9,269 nucleotides of DNA from Bacteroidales bacterium (GTDB lineage: Bacteria; Bacteroidota; Bacteroidia; Bacteroidales; UBA932): NCBI GenBank assembly GCA_016293535.1, contig JAEDEB010000071.1, forward strand, positions 1-9,269. Reading direction: 5' to 3'. Under the pieces are notes generated by a model. It saw only the letters and a program-made list of their open reading frames with translations, searched no databases and had not been told where the DNA came from. Made by a program: the position numbers and the translations under genes. Shown here piece after piece: positions 7,501-9,269 of the stretch (its first letter is position 1; each line of letters starts with the position of its first letter).

Positions 7501-7564
7501 CCTCGGAGCAAGCTCTTATCCTACCCAGATGGGTCTCACTTTCGGACTTCAGATCGGTTTCTAA
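4502..7564 (+). CDS. SusC/RagA-type TonB-dependent outer-membrane transporter
   Basis: Complete 1020-residue SusC-type transporter, which imports glycan fragments through the outer membrane using TonB energy. In order: Sec signal peptide (1-25, ending ALSA/QN); a carboxypeptidase-regulatory-like domain at about 29-105 (KVTGKVYDAVTNEPVIGAGV, later GTITDLDGNYEI); a TonB-box-like stretch DAVVVGYGTQKKATITGS (110-127); a plug domain at about 130-235 with LQIRGLGTW, PLVLVDGIERDINQVN, SILKDASATAVYGMRGANGV and ILINTKKG; then a long 22-strand-type beta-barrel ending in an aromatic Phe (GLTFGLQIGF). The length is typical of the family. There is no N-terminal STN domain, so it is not of the kind that signals to an anti-sigma factor; this fits control by the divergent LacI-type gene. 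It is followed after 14 bases by the susD-type gene. Substrate cannot be read from the sequence; the neighbouring enzymes suggest a furanose-containing oligosaccharide. Confidence 0.97.
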   Translation: MKHKCIVSLIYVALLMFCLPVALSAQNAFKVTGKVYDAVTNEPVIGAGVMLKASNIGTITDLDGNYEITVNDPKGILVVSSIGYKSVEMLINRKAVINFPLENDTESLQDAVVVGYGTQKKATITGSLTTANLNEIARSTAPSLSNAIGGMIPGVITRQSSGEPGNDGAILQIRGLGTWVNANPLVLVDGIERDINQVNTEEIESFSILKDASATAVYGMRGANGVILINTKKGQVGRPKVTFRTEFTNLHGLRFPDYIEGYEFATLMNEACTVGGVTLPWTDEQIEKFRDGSDPYNYPNVNWTDEVLKKNSFQTTNTLSVSGGNETVRYYVSVGYMSTSGLYKEDPNFGYDTNANSQRFNFRSNVDINLHKNFSISLGLAEVIRHNLFPGWAVGDIFGALKKTSPISYPVLNPDGTFGGGNTSYEWVSPYVMVTNSGFGKHTHTSTQGTFGAKWDLGSLVTPGLQIEANFSFDHNYSNYATRGKTPLIKKYLGDDPLTGEGRYTIIKEETAMGYGISQASNRAYYWDVRANYNRTFANHNVGAMLMFNRREYIDLSAGNSTANLPYRRQGLAGRVTYNYAQRYLVDLNFGYNGSENFAKGQRYGFFPAASVGWVPSEENWWNVKWFDHLKIRGSYGMVGNDAIGGSRFGYMSTVNKKANGYMFGSSFTGYNGMAEDQIGADNLSWEVSRKADVGVDMEFFNRKLKLSADYFYEYRDNILLQRKTVPDIFGAAWEKTQWANVGIMTNQGVDGQIELTNTTAGGFFYSVRGNFTYAKNTIIEDDTAIPVYSYQNSRGQCAGLPLGYVALGLFQSQEEIDNSPIQELGSYTVGDIKYKDLNNDGYINAYDREYIGNPRTPLMMFGLGFTFAYKGFDLSLNFTGAAKTSILLDAESMWPFRLDYPGYNVMREYYDNRFIPGAEDNSKAKYPVVHNGTSSNNYQISTLYLHDASYLKLKTAEFGYNFQPKVTKKLHIESLRLFLNGNNLLTIDNVKIVDPESEHLGASSYPTQMGLTFGLQIGF

Positions 7565-7578
7565 AGAATTATGACAAA

Positions 7579-9269
7579 ATGAAAGCATACAGAATATTAT
7601 CATTAGCGGCAGTCGCCCTGACACTGGTCTCCTGTGATTTTCTCGACAAACAGCCGGATGAGAATCTCACTCTTGACGATGTGTTTGCCAACAGGCTTTA
7701 CACTCGTGACTTCCTGACGCATACGTATTCCTGGATACCGACCGAGGCCAATATGGCCGATGACGGAGGTGCATGGAGGAATCCGTTCACCGCAGGTTGC
7801 GACGAGATGGAATGCGCATACGGCGGTGCATATGCACACCAGATCAACAACGGCGGATGGAACCCGACCGATATTCAGCGTACCCAGGTATGGCAGGAGT
7901 CCTATATGGCCCTCAGGAAGGCCAATATGCTCATAGAGAGGGTTGACGAATGCCCTGCGGCAGACGACGAGAAACGCCGCTGGAAGGGTGAGGCCTACTT
8001 CCTCAGGGCTTATTTCCACTTCCTTGCATTCCGTGCCTACGGACCAATCATCATCGCTGACCACTCCTTCAAGACCGACGAGAACATACTCGCCCTCAGG
8101 CGCGCTCCTGCAGACGAGGTTGTCAAGTTCATTGCCAGCGACTGCGACAAGGCTGCAGAACTCCTCTTCGACAGGGATGTATGGCCATCCACCGACTACG
8201 GTCGCGCCACAAGGGTGGCAGCTCTCGCCCTCAAGTCAAGGGCACTGCTCTATATCGCTTCCCCTCTGTACAACGGCAACCCTATGTTCGCCGAGCTCAA
8301 GGACCCTATCGACGGGGCCAACCTCATCAGCCAGACTTTCAGCGCAGAGAAGTGGAAGGCTGCCAAGGACGCTGCAATCGATGCAATCACAACTGCCGAG
8401 GCGTCCGGCTACATGCTCTATAACGAGGACGAGGACCCGGTAATCAACTACCAGAACATCATCAACAAGCCATGGAACTGCGAGATGATATGGGCAAAGA
8501 ACATAGGTACATACGAACATATGCTCAACTGCTCCGACCCGGTGTCCTTCGGTTGCTTCTCCATTCTAAACCCAACCCAGGAAATGGTTGATGCGTACCA
8601 GATGGCTGACGGTTCCACACCTATCACAGGTTACACCAATGACGGTCTCACTCCGATAATCAACGAGGCTTCCGGTTATGTCGAGGTTGGATTCACCGAT
8701 ACCGCATACGAGGGAAGGTGGCCTAAGGGCGTTTCCAATATGTACGTCAACAGGGAACCCCGCTTCTACGCATCCATCAACTTCGCAGGCGGAAGGTGGA
8801 AGACCACAAGGTCCTCCAACTGGACTGAGCCTCACTACAACGAGTTCTGGTTCAAGGGAATGGACGGCAAGAACAACGCCGGTTCCGACTACTGTAAGAC
8901 AGGTTACCTGATGAAGAAGCACCACAATCCCGAGCGTATTCCTTGGCAGTTCACCCCTAACCAGACCTGGTGCTACATCCGTCTGGGAGAGATCTACCTC
9001 AATGCCGCCGAGGCCATAAACGAGTACGAAGGTCCAACCGCCGACTGCTACAAGTATGTCAATGCAATCAGGAACCGCGCCGGTCTCCCGGATCTTGCCG
9101 AAGGTCTTTCCAAGGAGGAGATGCGCGAGTGCATACGTCACGAGAGAAGGATAGAACTTGCCTTCGAGGTACACCGCTTCTTCGACGTGAGGAGGTGGAT
9201 GATTGCAGAGGAGACCCAGGGCGTTCCTGTACACTCTATGAACATCTATGCAGGAGAGCACCTCCAGGA
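7579..9269 (+). CDS. SusD/RagB-type surface glycan-binding lipoprotein (3' end beyond window)
   Basis: 563 residues are visible of a SusD-type lipoprotein, which caps the SusC barrel and captures glycan at the cell surface. It starts with a lipoprotein signal ending LVSC (C19), followed by the family-typical CDFLDKQPDENLT. TPR-like helices are seen in EAYFLRAYFHFLAFRAYG (138-155) and RVAALALKSRALLYIASPLY (212-231). The C-terminal family signatures IRLGEIYLNAAEAINE (467-482), IRNRAGLP (497-504) and IRHERRIELAFEVHRFFDVR (519-538) are all present. Only the last few dozen residues should be missing at the right edge. The middle part is rich in Trp, Tyr and Asn (for example RWKTTRSSNWTEPHYNEFW at 406-424), as expected for a sugar-binding surface, though the binding residues cannot be fixed without a structure. 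The start is the ATG 14 bases after the susC stop, which places the lipobox normally. It is co-transcribed with susC. Confidence 0.96.
   Translation, partial: MKAYRILSLAAVALTLVSCDFLDKQPDENLTLDDVFANRLYTRDFLTHTYSWIPTEANMADDGGAWRNPFTAGCDEMECAYGGAYAHQINNGGWNPTDIQRTQVWQESYMALRKANMLIERVDECPAADDEKRRWKGEAYFLRAYFHFLAFRAYGPIIIADHSFKTDENILALRRAPADEVVKFIASDCDKAAELLFDRDVWPSTDYGRATRVAALALKSRALLYIASPLYNGNPMFAELKDPIDGANLISQTFSAEKWKAAKDAAIDAITTAEASGYMLYNEDEDPVINYQNIINKPWNCEMIWAKNIGTYEHMLNCSDPVSFGCFSILNPTQEMVDAYQMADGSTPITGYTNDGLTPIINEASGYVEVGFTDTAYEGRWPKGVSNMYVNREPRFYASINFAGGRWKTTRSSNWTEPHYNEFWFKGMDGKNNAGSDYCKTGYLMKKHHNPERIPWQFTPNQTWCYIRLGEIYLNAAEAINEYEGPTADCYKYVNAIRNRAGLPDLAEGLSKEEMRECIRHERRIELAFEVHRFFDVRRWMIAEETQGVPVHSMNIYAGEHLQ

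Noticed and set aside
1..9269. CRISPR array, tRNA or rRNA gene, insertion sequence, phage or defence system
   Set aside because: No regularly spaced repeats, cloverleaf sequence, transposase or terminal inverted repeats were seen; the window is accounted for by the glycan-use genes.

Overview
The window reads as part of a carbohydrate-uptake locus (polysaccharide utilization locus, PUL) from a member of the Bacteroidota, probably Bacteroidales. The evidence is a SusC/SusD outer-membrane pair, two promoters with a Bacteroidota-type TAnnTTTG -7 box, and lipoprotein and Sec signal peptides on all five exported proteins. Genus cannot be called from the sequence alone. Coding DNA has a balanced base composition with a strong preference for CTC, AAG and GAC codons; the 259-base divergent intergenic region (4243-4501) is much richer in A and T.

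Layout. A minus-strand run reads leftward from 4242: a LacI-family regulator, an 82-base gap, a GH172 (DUF2961) enzyme, a DUF4185 (GH183-type) lipoprotein 2 bases later, and 3 bases later a GH97 enzyme cut by the left edge. The spacing makes the three enzyme genes an almost certain operon. On the plus strand, diverging from the regulator, are a complete SusC-type TonB-dependent transporter and, 14 bases on, a SusD-type glycan-binding lipoprotein cut by the right edge. All substantial space is coding; no stretch over 300 bases lacks a gene.

How it may work together. GH172 and DUF4185/GH183 are the two families reported together for breakdown of D-arabinan, the furanose polymer of mycobacterial and related cell envelopes (endo-cleavage by DUF4185, exo-release by GH172); GH172 also includes alpha-D-fructofuranosidases. 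The working model is that DUF4185 cuts the polymer, SusCD imports the fragments, and periplasmic GH172 and GH97 trim them, with the LacI-type protein sensing a product. The substrate is an inference.

The main new observation is regulatory. Two near-identical 14-base imperfect palindromes with a central CG (CTATAACGATTTAG at 3161-3174 and CTAAAACGAATTAG at 4452-4465) lie in front of the enzyme operon and in front of susC respectively. They are good candidates for the operators of the LacI-type protein encoded between them. The second copy lies in the long susC leader, inside a series of overlapping, mutually exclusive hairpins.
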